A stretch of DNA of 42,995 bases from Bacillota bacterium (GTDB lineage: Bacteria > Bacillota_I > Bacilli_A > RFN20 > CAG-288): contig JAEWSJ010000018.1 in the NCBI GenBank assembly GCA_023398335.1, forward strand, positions 1 to 42,995, in the 5' to 3' direction. Made by a program: the position numbers and the translations under genes. This document shows positions 15,642 to 23,992 of the stretch, in pieces; the stretch's first letter is position 1, and each line of letters starts with the position of its first letter. The notes under the pieces were generated by a model. It had not been told where the DNA came from. It searched no databases and saw only the letters and a program-made list of their open reading frames with translations.

Positions 15642-17310
15642 TGTTAACTCTCCATTCTTTCTTATATACACGACATTCATAAGGCTTTAATAAGCATGAA
15701 GAGGAGTCATCATAATTACTAATAACAAGATTTTTTTGGTTATAGGCACTTAATGATTTAACGTACTCCGGCTTATCAGAGAACGAACAAATAACCACAT
15801 ACTCATGATTTCCGTAAAATCTTCGATATGCAAATATTTTTTTATAATTAGTATACAATTCTGCATATTTTCCGTTTTTAATTATTTCATCATTTTTTCT
15901 TAGTTCAATAAGTCTCTGATAATAATGGAAGATAGAATCCTTATTATTCATACTTTCTTCCACATTAATTTCTTTGTAATTATCATTAACTCTTAGCCAT
16001 GGTTTTGAAGTGGAAAATCCACCAAAGTTAGTTGCATTCCATTGCATAGGTGTTCTGGCGTTATCTCTTGAAACGTCAAACAAAGAATTATTAATTATTT
16101 TACCTAGCAAAGGATTTTTCTTCGCTAATGCATACATATTATGAGCTTCAAGATCTTCAATTTCCGCTATTGATTTAAAGTGAGCGTTTGTCATACCGAT
16201 TTCTTGACCTTCATAAATAAACGGAGTTCCTTGCAAGAAGAAATAAAGAGTAGCTAACATCTTTGCTCCTTCTTTTCTGTATTTTTCAGAGGTGCCAAAT
16301 CTACCAACACTACGTCTTTGATCGTGATTTTCTATAAATAAGGAATTCCACCCACAGTTATATAAACCTATTTGCCACTTCTTAATAACTTTTCTTAAAT
16401 TCTTAACTTTGAATTTTCTCTTAATATATTTAATCCCAAAATAGTTATCGGTATCAGTATGATCAAAATTAAATATCATAGTTAATTCTTCGCGTTTAGG
16501 TTCAACTAATTCTTTAGCTTCTTCCAAAGATGACAAAACAGTTTCCCCAACCGTCATTGCATCATAATGAGAAATAACCTCTTTATTTAATTCATGTAAA
16601 AATTCATGTAGTCTTGGTCCGTTAACAAAGGCGTCTTTTCCACATAATGCCAAAGTTGGAAAACGCGATTTAAAGTCTTGCTTTTTACTTATTAAAGTAA
16701 TTACATCACATCTAAATCCATCAACACCTTTATCTAACCAAAACTTTAAAATATTTTTAACTTCTTCTCTAACATTATCATTTTCCCAGTTTAAATCAGG
16801 TTGCCCTGTTCCAAACAAATGTAAATAATATGAAGAAGAATCACCAATGCGTTCCCACGCGCTTTTTCCAAAGAAACCAGACCAGTTATTCGGAGGTTTC
16901 TTTCCGTTCTTCTTGCCTTCTTTAATAATATAGTAATCTCTATATTTTGATGTTGAATCATTAATCGCTTCTTTAAACCACCGATGTTCAGAAGAAGTAT
17001 GATTAACAACAAGATCCATAATTAATCTAATACCACGTTTATGCATCTCATTTAACATTAAATCAAAATCATCCATGGTTCCAAAAGGAGGATAGATATT
17101 ACAATAGTCAGAAATATCATACCCATTATCTTCTTGCGGAGATGAATATACTGGAGATAGCCACACGCAATTAATTCCAAGCTCTTTCAAATAATCAAGC
17201 TTAGAAATAATTCCTTGTAAATCCCCCATTCCATCGCCGTTAGAATCACAAAACGAACGTGGATATATCTGATAAATAACCGCATCTTTATACCAATTTG
17301 TGTTTTTCAT
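15634..17310 (-). CDS. GH13 alpha-glucosidase (oligo-1,6-glucosidase type)
   Basis: 558 residues, the standard length of the GH13 oligo-1,6-glucosidase/trehalose-6-phosphate-hydrolase group. Opens with WYKDAVIYQIYPRSFCDSNGDGMGDLQGI. Catalytic residues are visible: nucleophile Asp in GFRCDVI (about 200), acid Glu in TVGETV (about 254) and transition-state Asp in ENHDQ (about 328). Other motifs are DLVVNHTS and ARTPMQWN. Intracellular (no signal peptide). First gene of a three-gene operon with the GH1 enzyme and the symporter. Exact bond preference (alpha-1,6, alpha-1,4 or sucrose) is not certain from these motifs alone. Confidence 0.93.
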   Translation of the reverse strand: MKNTNWYKDAVIYQIYPRSFCDSNGDGMGDLQGIISKLDYLKELGINCVWLSPVYSSPQEDNGYDISDYCNIYPPFGTMDDFDLMLNEMHKRGIRLIMDLVVNHTSSEHRWFKEAINDSTSKYRDYYIIKEGKKNGKKPPNNWSGFFGKSAWERIGDSSSYYLHLFGTGQPDLNWENDNVREEVKNILKFWLDKGVDGFRCDVITLISKKQDFKSRFPTLALCGKDAFVNGPRLHEFLHELNKEVISHYDAMTVGETVLSSLEEAKELVEPKREELTMIFNFDHTDTDNYFGIKYIKRKFKVKNLRKVIKKWQIGLYNCGWNSLFIENHDQRRSVGRFGTSEKYRKEGAKMLATLYFFLQGTPFIYEGQEIGMTNAHFKSIAEIEDLEAHNMYALAKKNPLLGKIINNSLFDVSRDNARTPMQWNATNFGGFSTSKPWLRVNDNYKEINVEESMNNKDSIFHYYQRLIELRKNDEIIKNGKYAELYTNYKKIFAYRRFYGNHEYVVICSFSDKPEYVKSLSAYNQKNLVISNYDDSSSCLLKPYECRVYKKEWRVNND

Positions 17311-17367
17311 ATATGCCCTTCCTTACTAGAATAACTACAATAAAAAACAAATTTAGACTCTTATTTA

Positions 17368-17396
17368 ATTATATTGCAAAAACACAAACCAGTAAA
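17368..17396 (-). promoter_or_regulatory. Promoter of the sugar operon
   Basis: Minus-strand TTTACT (17396-17391), 17-nt spacer, consensus TATAAT (17373-17368). A second candidate upstream is TTGACA (17429-17424), 17-nt spacer, TACTTT (17406-17401). Confidence 0.65.
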
Positions 17397-17403
17397 GAAA
17401 AAA

Positions 17404-17415
17404 GTAAGTGCTTAC
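17404..17415. promoter_or_regulatory. LacI/CcpA-like operator of the sugar operon
   Basis: Inverted repeat GTAAG-TG-CTTAC. In the context TTGTAAGCACTTACTT on the minus strand it differs from the cre consensus WTGNNARCGNWWWCAW at two positions. It lies between the two candidate promoters, inside the spacer of the upstream one and just before the -35 of the downstream one. Likely bound by CcpA or a local maltose-type LacI regulator not in this window. Confidence 0.5.
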
Positions 17416-17498
17416 AATTTTTTTGTCAATAGCACCTTTAAGGCTATTAAAATAATATTAATTTTATATAAATTTATATAATTTTTATTCTAAATAAG

Positions 17499-17525
17499 TT
17501 GATTTTTTCATATTTATGTTAATAT
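17499..17525 (+). promoter_or_regulatory. Promoter placing +1 at the start codon of the next gene
   Basis: TTGATT (17499-17504), 15-nt spacer ending TGT, TAATAT (17520-17525): TGn-extended -10. The predicted start of transcription is about 17532, the first base of the ATG. Confidence 0.5.
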
Positions 17526-17531
17526 TTATTT

Positions 17532-18086
17532 ATGAAAAAGATTTATCCATCATCTCATTTATATTCGGAAGAAGAGATAAAAAAACTACAAGAAGAGACT
17601 TTTACTTCACTTAGTGTGTATATAAGAGATACAACTAAGAGTAAAGATATTATTTTAGAGTACATTCTTAACGATATTATTGAGGAAGTCAATCCATTTT
17701 ATGTTCGAAGTTCATCCGATGGTTTTAACAACGATGAAACGTTAAGATATATAATTCTGTCTAATCATGTTGAAAAAACAAACGAAGCAGGAACCTTTTT
17801 AGTTAATTCAAACTCGCACTTCAAAATTCTCTCAATCGAAAGTTGGAAAGGTAAAGCGTGTATTATTTTACTCCATTTACCAGCGAAAAAATGGCCGTAT
17901 TTTTACAACAACATGGAGCTCATTGATGATATCTTTGTAAACTATGCTTTATTGGAGTTTCATCATCAAACAGATACTAATTATGATTCATCCACTCGTT
18001 CGCCATTATACATGTCCACCAATAATAAATCTCTCGGAATAATTAAATTCTATGGAAATATGTACAATCACGGACACGAAGAATAA
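17532..18086 (+). CDS. Hypothetical protein, possibly leaderless
   Basis: 184 residues; I do not recognise it. No signal peptide or membrane segment is visible. It is rich in Ser, Asn, Tyr and charged residues and ends in a His-rich stretch (NHGHEE). The C-terminal half has alternating hydrophobic segments (ACIILLHLPAKKWPYFYNNM) that suggest a compact alpha/beta fold. There is no Shine-Dalgarno sequence before the ATG and the -10 box ends six bases upstream, so the mRNA may be leaderless. It points the same way as purA-purB, 96 nt upstream, but purA has its own promoter. Could be a lineage-specific protein; coding bias looks like its neighbours. Confidence 0.7.
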   Translation: MKKIYPSSHLYSEEEIKKLQEETFTSLSVYIRDTTKSKDIILEYILNDIIEEVNPFYVRSSSDGFNNDETLRYIILSNHVEKTNEAGTFLVNSNSHFKILSIESWKGKACIILLHLPAKKWPYFYNNMELIDDIFVNYALLEFHHQTDTNYDSSTRSPLYMSTNNKSLGIIKFYGNMYNHGHEE

Positions 18087-18102
18087 TTATATATTTAATT
18101 CG

Positions 18103-18131
18103 TTGAATAAAGTGGCAAGTAATGATAAACT
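18103..18131 (+). promoter_or_regulatory. Promoter of purA-purB
   Basis: TTGAAT (18103-18108), 17-nt spacer ending TGA, TAAACT (18126-18131). The leader is about 45 nt; I see no purine riboswitch or PurBox in it. Confidence 0.6.
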
Positions 18132-18182
18132 TTAAAAGTAATAAGGGACATCAAATTACACATAATAATAGAGGAGTTACAT

Positions 18183-19469
18183 ATGCCACAATTAGTAATT
18201 GAAGGTACGCAATGGGGTGATGAAGGAAAAGGTAAAATTACCGATTTTCTCGCTCAACAAGCTGATGTAGTAGTTCGTCATCAAGGTGGAAACAACGCTG
18301 GCCACACAATTAGTTTTAACAATGAGAAATTTGCTTTGAAACTAATTCCGTCTGGAATCTTTTCTCCAACAATAAAAAATGTTCTTGCAAATGGAACAGT
18401 AATTAATCCAAAAGCACTGCTTGAAGAATTGGACAATCTCGAAAAAAGAGGAATAACTAAATATCAGTTATTTATATCGGATCGTGCTCAAGTATTAATG
18501 CCGTATCACATTGATTTAGACGGAGCAATTGAAAATGTTTTATCTAACGCCAAGATTGGTACAACGAAAAAAGGTATCGGACCTTGTTACTCTGATAAAG
18601 CTGCTCGTAATGGTATCCGAATTGGAGATTTAATCGATCCAAAATATTTAAAGGAAAGATTAGATACTATATTACCTATAAAAAATATTGAATTAAGAAG
18701 CTACAATTTAAAAGAATATGATGAAGAAGAATTATATCAAACTCTTTTAAGTTGGGGTGAAAAAATAAAACCATTTATCAAAGATACATCCCGCTTACTA
18801 AATGATGAAATTAATAAATCTTCGCGAATTCTCTTTGAAGGCGCTCAAGGCTGTATGTTGTGCTTAGATCACGGAACATATCCATATGTTACTTCCTCTT
18901 CTCCAACCGCATCTTCAGTTCCTGTAAACTGCGGAATCGCTCCACGCTACATCGATTCAGTATTAGGTATATGTAAAGCCTACACAACAAGAGTAGGTGA
19001 AGGACCATTCACATCAGAATTACACGATGAAACAGCAAACTACATCCGAGAAAAAGGAAATGAATATGGCACTGTTACCAAACGTCCTCGTCGTATCGGT
19101 TGGTTAGATACAGTAGTAGTTAATCATGCTAAGCAAATATCCGGACTCGACTCATTAGCAATAATGCTCCTTGATGTCTTAGGTGGCTTAGATGAATTAA
19201 AAATATGTACCGCATATTCTCTTAATGGAAAAATAATTGACTATATTCCTTCTCGTTTATCAGATTATTCTGCCTGTAAGCCGGTTTATGAAACCTTACC
19301 TTCATGGAAAGAAGATATATCATCCTGTAAAACATATGATGAATTACCGGATAGCTGCAAAAAATACCTCGAACGTATTTCCGCTCTTACATCACTACCA
19401 CTTAGTATTATTTCTGTTGGTCCAGATAGAACTCAAACAATTATTCTTAAGGATTTATGGAGTAAGTAA
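18183..19469 (+). CDS. purA: Adenylosuccinate synthetase
   Basis: 428 residues, full length. Makes adenylosuccinate from IMP, aspartate and GTP, the first committed step to AMP. The N terminus has the phosphate loop GTQWGDEGKGKITDFL with catalytic Asp and the GGNNAGHTI motif; later GIGPCYSDKAARNGIR (IMP binding), EGAQG, TTRVGEGPFTSEL and the GTP-binding end VGPDRTQTI. GAGGAG-like AGAGGAG lies 6 nt before the ATG. The next gene, purB, follows directly, so both steps from IMP to AMP are made from one mRNA. Confidence 0.98.
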   Translation: MPQLVIEGTQWGDEGKGKITDFLAQQADVVVRHQGGNNAGHTISFNNEKFALKLIPSGIFSPTIKNVLANGTVINPKALLEELDNLEKRGITKYQLFISDRAQVLMPYHIDLDGAIENVLSNAKIGTTKKGIGPCYSDKAARNGIRIGDLIDPKYLKERLDTILPIKNIELRSYNLKEYDEEELYQTLLSWGEKIKPFIKDTSRLLNDEINKSSRILFEGAQGCMLCLDHGTYPYVTSSSPTASSVPVNCGIAPRYIDSVLGICKAYTTRVGEGPFTSELHDETANYIREKGNEYGTVTKRPRRIGWLDTVVVNHAKQISGLDSLAIMLLDVLGGLDELKICTAYSLNGKIIDYIPSRLSDYSACKPVYETLPSWKEDISSCKTYDELPDSCKKYLERISALTSLPLSIISVGPDRTQTIILKDLWSK

Positions 19470-20762
19470 ATGATCGACAGATATGTAACCAAGGAGATGA
19501 GTTCTCTTTTCAGCGATGAAGCTCGATTCAATTCATATTTAAAGGTTGAGATTGCTGCTACCCACGCTTTTTCTAAATACGGAATCGTTCCGGAAGAAGA
19601 TTATCAAAAAATCAAATCGAACGCTAAAGTTAATGTTAAAAGAATAAAAGAAATCGAAGAAATAACAAAACATGACGTCGTCGCCTTTACTCGTCAGATT
19701 TCCGAAACACTTGGTGAAGAACGTAAATGGGTCCATTATGAACTAACTTCTACAGATGTTGTTGATACTGCTTTATCTTGTCAATATAAGCAAGCAAATG
19801 AATTAATACTTAAATCTTTAATTGAACTTCAAAACTCCATTAAAGAAAAAGCTTTAAAATACAAAATGACTCCATGCATTGGCAGGACTCACGGTATGCA
19901 TGCTGATATCACTTCTTTTGGCCTAAAATGGGCATTGTATTACGAAGAATTAAATCGTGATATTTCTCGCTTTGAAAGAGCTAGTAAAGATATCGAAGTA
20001 GGGAAAATATCTGGTGCAGTCGGCAACTATGCTAATGTAGATCCAACGATTCAAGATTTTGTTTGTGAAGAACTTGGAATATCTTCTTCCTTGATTTCAA
20101 CCCAAGTACTTCAACGTGATCGCCACGCCTATTATGCTGTTACTCTCGCAGTAATCGCTTCAACATTTGAAAAAATCGCTTTAGAAATCAGAAATCTTCA
20201 AAGAACAGAGATTCATGAAATTGAAGAAAAATTCAGCGTTGGTCAAAAAGGCTCTTCTGCTATGCCACATAAAAGAAATCCAATATCTTCTGAAAATATT
20301 TGCGGTTGCGTTAGATTAATCAGAGGTTATTCATTACCTTTGATGGAAGATAATGCTCTCTTTCATGAACGTGATATTTCTCATTCTTCCGTTGAAAGAG
20401 TTGCTCTTATTGATATGATTCAGTTATTTGAATACACAGCTAAAAGACTTGCGAAAGTAATTGATGGCTTAGTTGTATATGAAGATAGAATGCTAGCCAA
20501 TATCAAATTAACAAATAACGCAATATTTGCTCAAAGAATATTAAACGCTTTAGTAGAAAAGAATTATTCACGTGAACAAGCGTATGATATCATTCAACCG
20601 ATGGGTATGAAAGCCTGCCTCGATAACATTGATATGAAAACGCAAATTGAAAACAATGATGAAATAATGAAACTATTCACCAAAGAGGAAATTGATTCCT
20701 TATTCTCATATTCATATTATTTACGTAACGTCGATACAATATACAAACGAATTAACTTATAA
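19470..20762 (+). CDS. purB: Adenylosuccinate lyase
   Basis: 430 residues. Cleaves adenylosuccinate to AMP and fumarate and also acts on SAICAR in the de novo pathway. The fumarase/aspartase signature GSSAMPHKRNPISSENI is intact; the catalytic His region is GRTHGMHADI. The start codon follows the purA stop with no gap and uses GGAG within the purA end. The last 6 nt overlap the end of the convergent pyrophosphatase gene at 20757. No other purine biosynthesis genes are near, which suits AMP formation from salvaged IMP as well as de novo synthesis. Confidence 0.97.
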   Translation: MIDRYVTKEMSSLFSDEARFNSYLKVEIAATHAFSKYGIVPEEDYQKIKSNAKVNVKRIKEIEEITKHDVVAFTRQISETLGEERKWVHYELTSTDVVDTALSCQYKQANELILKSLIELQNSIKEKALKYKMTPCIGRTHGMHADITSFGLKWALYYEELNRDISRFERASKDIEVGKISGAVGNYANVDPTIQDFVCEELGISSSLISTQVLQRDRHAYYAVTLAVIASTFEKIALEIRNLQRTEIHEIEEKFSVGQKGSSAMPHKRNPISSENICGCVRLIRGYSLPLMEDNALFHERDISHSSVERVALIDMIQLFEYTAKRLAKVIDGLVVYEDRMLANIKLTNNAIFAQRILNALVEKNYSREQAYDIIQPMGMKACLDNIDMKTQIENNDEIMKLFTKEEIDSLFSYSYYLRNVDTIYKRINL

Positions 20763-21350
20763 ATTAGACGATAAATATTCAAGCAATTGTTTTAAAGCTC
20801 TGCCTCGATGAGAGACGGAGTTTTTTTCTTCGCTTGTACAAAGTCCAAATGATTTATGTAAATCATCACTGATAAATATCGGATCATATCCAAAGCCATT
20901 CTCTCCTTCAATTTGTTTATCAATAACTCCATATGTTTTACCAATAAAAACCTTTTCTTCATTCTTATAATTAACCAAAGAAATAGCAGAAGTAAAGTTA
21001 GCGCTGCGATCTGTTTCATTTGTCAATCTTTTAATTATTTCTAAACATTTTTCAGAATATGGTCGGCCTTCCATAAATCTCGCTGAATAAATACCAGGAA
21101 AATTATCTAACACATGTATTTCTAATCCTGAATCATCAGCAATGACAGGAACATCCTTGATTAATGAAGAAACATAATGAGCTTTAATCAATGAATTCTC
21201 CTCAAATGTTTTACCAGTTTCTTCAACATCAAGAGTTATATCAAGATCTTTTAAAGAAAGGACTTCAAAACCTAACGGAACAAGCATTTCTTTAAATTCT
21301 CTTACTTTATTTGAGTTTCCCGTAGCAATAATAATCTTTTTATTTAGCAT
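20757..21350 (-). CDS. rdgB: XTP/dITP diphosphatase (Ham1/RdgB family)
   Basis: 197 residues, full length. Hydrolyses non-canonical purine triphosphates (dITP, XTP) to monophosphates and so keeps them out of DNA. Motifs are IIATGNSNKVREFKEML at the N terminus, EETGKTFEENSLIKA, VIADDSGLEI, GIYSARF, and the C-terminal GFGYDPIF and SHRGRALKQL. It lies tail to tail with purB, linking it by position to purine metabolism. The start at 21350 has AAAGGAG upstream. Confidence 0.96.
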   Translation of the reverse strand: MLNKKIIIATGNSNKVREFKEMLVPLGFEVLSLKDLDITLDVEETGKTFEENSLIKAHYVSSLIKDVPVIADDSGLEIHVLDNFPGIYSARFMEGRPYSEKCLEIIKRLTNETDRSANFTSAISLVNYKNEEKVFIGKTYGVIDKQIEGENGFGYDPIFISDDLHKSFGLCTSEEKNSVSHRGRALKQLLEYLSSNL

Positions 21351-21375
21351 TTTACTTGCTCCTTTCTTTTTTTCG

Positions 21376-21405
21376 AGTATAATACATAGTGCAATAGTTG
21401 TACAA
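21376..21405 (-). promoter_or_regulatory. Promoter of rdgB
   Basis: Minus-strand TTGTAC (21405-21400), 18-nt spacer, TATACT (21381-21376). Its -35 box overlaps the plus-strand -35 of rnj in the palindrome TTGTACAA. Confidence 0.6.
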
Positions 21406-21427
21406 AAACAATACAGTTTTATATATA
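21398..21427 (+). promoter_or_regulatory. Candidate promoter of the RNase J gene
   Basis: TTGTAC (21398-21403), 18-nt spacer, TATATA (21422-21427), within an AT-rich run that offers other -10 choices. The predicted 5' leader is about 95-100 nt. Confidence 0.45.
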
Positions 21428-21457
21428 ATATAATATATATGGTACAAATAGTTAGAG

Positions 21458-21522
21458 ATTTCTAATTTGATTTCTTTAATTAAGCATTTGAATATACACA
21501 ATAATATTTTTATATTAGAAAT
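21458..21522 (+). promoter_or_regulatory. Long-range stem in the RNase J leader
   Basis: ATTTCTAAT (21458-21466) is the exact complement of ATTAGAAAT (21514-21522), which abuts the ribosome site GAGGT at 21523-21527. The stem could control ribosome access or RNase processing. Confidence 0.4.
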
Positions 21523-21532
21523 GAGGTAATGA

Positions 21533-23239
21533 ATGATTCAAAAAATTAACACTAACAATCAACCGGTTGTTAAAGTTTTCGCTCTTGGTGGTCTTGATGA
21601 AAATGGCAAGAATCTTTATTGTATTGAAACAGAAGATTCTATATTCATTATTGAATGTGGAAGTAAATACCCTGATTTAACTAATCCTGGTGTTGATATC
21701 ATTATCGCTGATATGAGTTACTTAAAGGACAAGGCTGATAAAGTTAAAGCTATCATCATTTCACACGGACATGATGACCAATATGGTGGTCTTCCTTACT
21801 TAGTAAAATATATCTCTGCTCCAATCTACACAACTGCAACAACAGCGATATTCATCAATGCGGATTACGGAAAGAAATTTAAGAACATTAAATTTAATTT
21901 CAAGATTATCAAGCCAAGCGATGATGTCTTAATATCCGGTTATCATTTTCATTTTTTCGAGACAACTCACGCTGTTATGGAATCGTTTGGTTTCTCGATG
22001 GAAACTAAAGCTGGAAGCATCGTTTATACCGGTGACTATATCTCTGATTTTGGTGTCCAAGGTAATTTCTCTTTCAATTTAAATAAAATTGCGAAGATTG
22101 CAAATCAAAAAGACACTTTGTTAATGTTATGTGAATCTTCCGGTGCAGATAAGCCAGGAATCGCTTCACCAACACATAAAATTTCCCCACATATTAGAAG
22201 TTTAATTGAAGAAGGAGAAAAACGTGTTTTTATCGCATTATATACCCAAAATATGTATTGCATAAACGAAGTCATTGAATTAGCAAAGAAGAACAATAAG
22301 CGTCTTGTTTTAACAAACAATAGATTTATTGATGTTCTTCCAGATTTCATGGCTAATGGCGATTTAATAATTCCTAAACAAAATCAATGCTCCGTTGAAG
22401 AAATTAGTCGCTATGCTTCAACAGATATCATTGTTCTTATTACCGGGCAAGGTGAAGATTTATTCGACTACATAAAAGATCTTTCTCGAGGAGAAGTAAA
22501 AAATTCAACCTTAAAAATCACTCCAGAAGATGTTTTTGTTCTTGCTTGTCCACCAGTTCCAGCTACAGAAGTAATTGCAACCGACGCAATTGATAATTTG
22601 TATAAAACAGGAGCAACAATATTAAATCTTAACCGTAAGAAATTATCATCAATGCACGCGCAAGAAGAAGATATTAAGATGTTAGTAACCTTATTTAAAC
22701 CAAAGTATTATATGCCAGTAAAAGGTGAGTTTAGACAATTGATGGCCAATGCTCAAATTGCGCTTAATTTAGGTTATTCCCATAATAGTGTTTTATTATT
22801 AGACAATGGTATGGCTGCTTCCTTTGATGCCGCCTCAAAGTTCATAAAAGTTGATAACAATATTAAGACCGGAAACGTTTTTGTTGATGGCTTAGGTGTC
22901 GGTGATGTTCGTTCATCAATTATCGATGAGCGTCAACAAATGCAAAATGGTGGTGTAATTATTCTTGGTGCAACAATTTCAAGCAAAGATCACAAAATTA
23001 TTACCATGCAAGACATCCAGATGCGTGGTTTCATTTATCTTAAAGAATCTGAATCAGTCGTAAAAATTATTCAAGATATGTTCAATAAATTTGTAAATGA
23101 ACTTATCGCCGGATATAAATTAACTCTTGAAGAGCAAAAAGCAAAATTTGTTGATTCTCTTTCAAAAGAAATAAGACGTTCATGTGGAAAGAGTCCACTC
23201 ATTGTTCCGCTTATTGTTGATGTAGATAATTTGAATTAA
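21533..23239 (+). CDS. RNase J family protein with altered active site (J2-like)
   Basis: 568 residues: metallo-beta-lactamase core, beta-CASP domain and C-terminal domain (SKEIRRSCGKSPLIVPLIVDV). The fold markers of RNase J are clear (FALGGLDENGKNLYCIE, the VYTGDY loop, and a DNG segment about 100 residues before the C-terminal domain). Several metal and catalytic positions differ from active RNase J: the HxHxDH motif reads HGHDDQ (78-83), the usual SDST reads CESSG, the usual ATFASNIHR region reads ALYTQNMYC, and PVHGEYR reads PVKGEFR. TTHAVMESFG and SMHAQEE keep their His. This pattern fits an RNase J2-type partner with weak or no activity, which would need an active J1 encoded elsewhere. 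Confidence 0.9.
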   Translation: MIQKINTNNQPVVKVFALGGLDENGKNLYCIETEDSIFIIECGSKYPDLTNPGVDIIIADMSYLKDKADKVKAIIISHGHDDQYGGLPYLVKYISAPIYTTATTAIFINADYGKKFKNIKFNFKIIKPSDDVLISGYHFHFFETTHAVMESFGFSMETKAGSIVYTGDYISDFGVQGNFSFNLNKIAKIANQKDTLLMLCESSGADKPGIASPTHKISPHIRSLIEEGEKRVFIALYTQNMYCINEVIELAKKNNKRLVLTNNRFIDVLPDFMANGDLIIPKQNQCSVEEISRYASTDIIVLITGQGEDLFDYIKDLSRGEVKNSTLKITPEDVFVLACPPVPATEVIATDAIDNLYKTGATILNLNRKKLSSMHAQEEDIKMLVTLFKPKYYMPVKGEFRQLMANAQIALNLGYSHNSVLLLDNGMAASFDAASKFIKVDNNIKTGNVFVDGLGVGDVRSSIIDERQQMQNGGVIILGATISSKDHKIITMQDIQMRGFIYLKESESVVKIIQDMFNKFVNELIAGYKLTLEEQKAKFVDSLSKEIRRSCGKSPLIVPLIVDVDNLN

Positions 23240-23247
23240 TCCAAATG

Positions 23248-23284
23248 AAAAGTTGCCTATCAATTATGAACAGGCAACTTTTTT
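23248..23284. terminator. Bidirectional terminator between the RNase J gene and deoC
   Basis: AAGTTGCCT and AGGCAACTT form a perfect 9-bp stem with a 13-nt loop, followed by six T on the plus strand; the minus strand also has T after the stem. Confidence 0.9.
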
Positions 23285-23299
23285 AATGTTATTTTATAC

Positions 23300-23941
23300 T
23301 TATTTAACTAATTCAACGCCACGTGAAGTGCCAATACGATTAGCTCCAGCATTCACCATAGCTTCTAAATCTTCTTTTGTACGAATACCACCAGCGGCTT
23401 TAACGCCGACATTTGGACCAACAGTTTTTCTCATTAATTCAACAGCATGAACTGTAGCGCCACCTTTTGCAAATCCGGTTGAAGTCTTTACGAAATCAGC
23501 TCCAGCTTTAACTGATAATTCACAAGCTTTAACAATTTCTTCATCGGTTAATAAACAGACTTCTAAAATAACTTTAAGAATATGCTTTTCTCCACATTCT
23601 TGTTTTATTATATAAATTTCTCTTTCAACTTCATCGTATTTTTTATCTTTAAGCCAGGAGACATTGATTACCATGTCAATTTCTTCAGCTCCACAGAAGA
23701 TAGCTTCTCTAGTTTCATTAATTTTAGTTACAGTTAAACATTGTCCGAGTGGGAAACCAACAACAGTACAAACATTAACATCTGTTCCCTGTAAAAGATT
23801 ATGGCATAATGAGACATATGCGGAATTTACGCAAACAGAAGCAAAATCATGTTCTTTGGCTTCGTTACAAAGAGTAACAATTTCAGCTTCAACCGCGTCT
23901 TGTTTTAAATTTGTATGATCGATCAACTTATTATATTTCAT
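23300..23941 (-). CDS. deoC: Deoxyribose-phosphate aldolase
   Basis: 213 residues, full length. Splits 2-deoxyribose 5-phosphate into glyceraldehyde 3-phosphate and acetaldehyde in deoxynucleoside breakdown. The N terminus is KLIDHTNLKQDAVEAEI, then CVNSAYV, VVGFPLG, the Schiff-base Lys in DFVKTSTGF and the phosphate-binding end GVKAAGGIRT and NRIGTSRG. AAAGGA precedes the start. Single gene with its own promoter; no other deo gene is in view. Confidence 0.97.
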   Translation of the reverse strand: MKYNKLIDHTNLKQDAVEAEIVTLCNEAKEHDFASVCVNSAYVSLCHNLLQGTDVNVCTVVGFPLGQCLTVTKINETREAIFCGAEEIDMVINVSWLKDKKYDEVEREIYIIKQECGEKHILKVILEVCLLTDEEIVKACELSVKAGADFVKTSTGFAKGGATVHAVELMRKTVGPNVGVKAAGGIRTKEDLEAMVNAGANRIGTSRGVELVK

Positions 23942-23964
23942 AAAGTACCTGTCCTTTCTTTAAC

Positions 23965-23992
23965 TTTATAACATAATAATAGCAATTAACAA
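23965..23992 (-). promoter_or_regulatory. Promoter of deoC
   Basis: Minus-strand TTGTTA (23992-23987), 16-nt spacer ending TGT, TATAAA (23970-23965). The rest of the gap up to 24178 is AT-rich with no gene I can support. Confidence 0.6.

Noticed and set aside
15642..15680. Upstream ATG as the start of the GH1 gene.
   Set aside because: It would overlap the GH13 gene by 47 nt, lacks a ribosome site and adds residues not typical of GH1; the ATG at 15641 has GGAG at good spacing.
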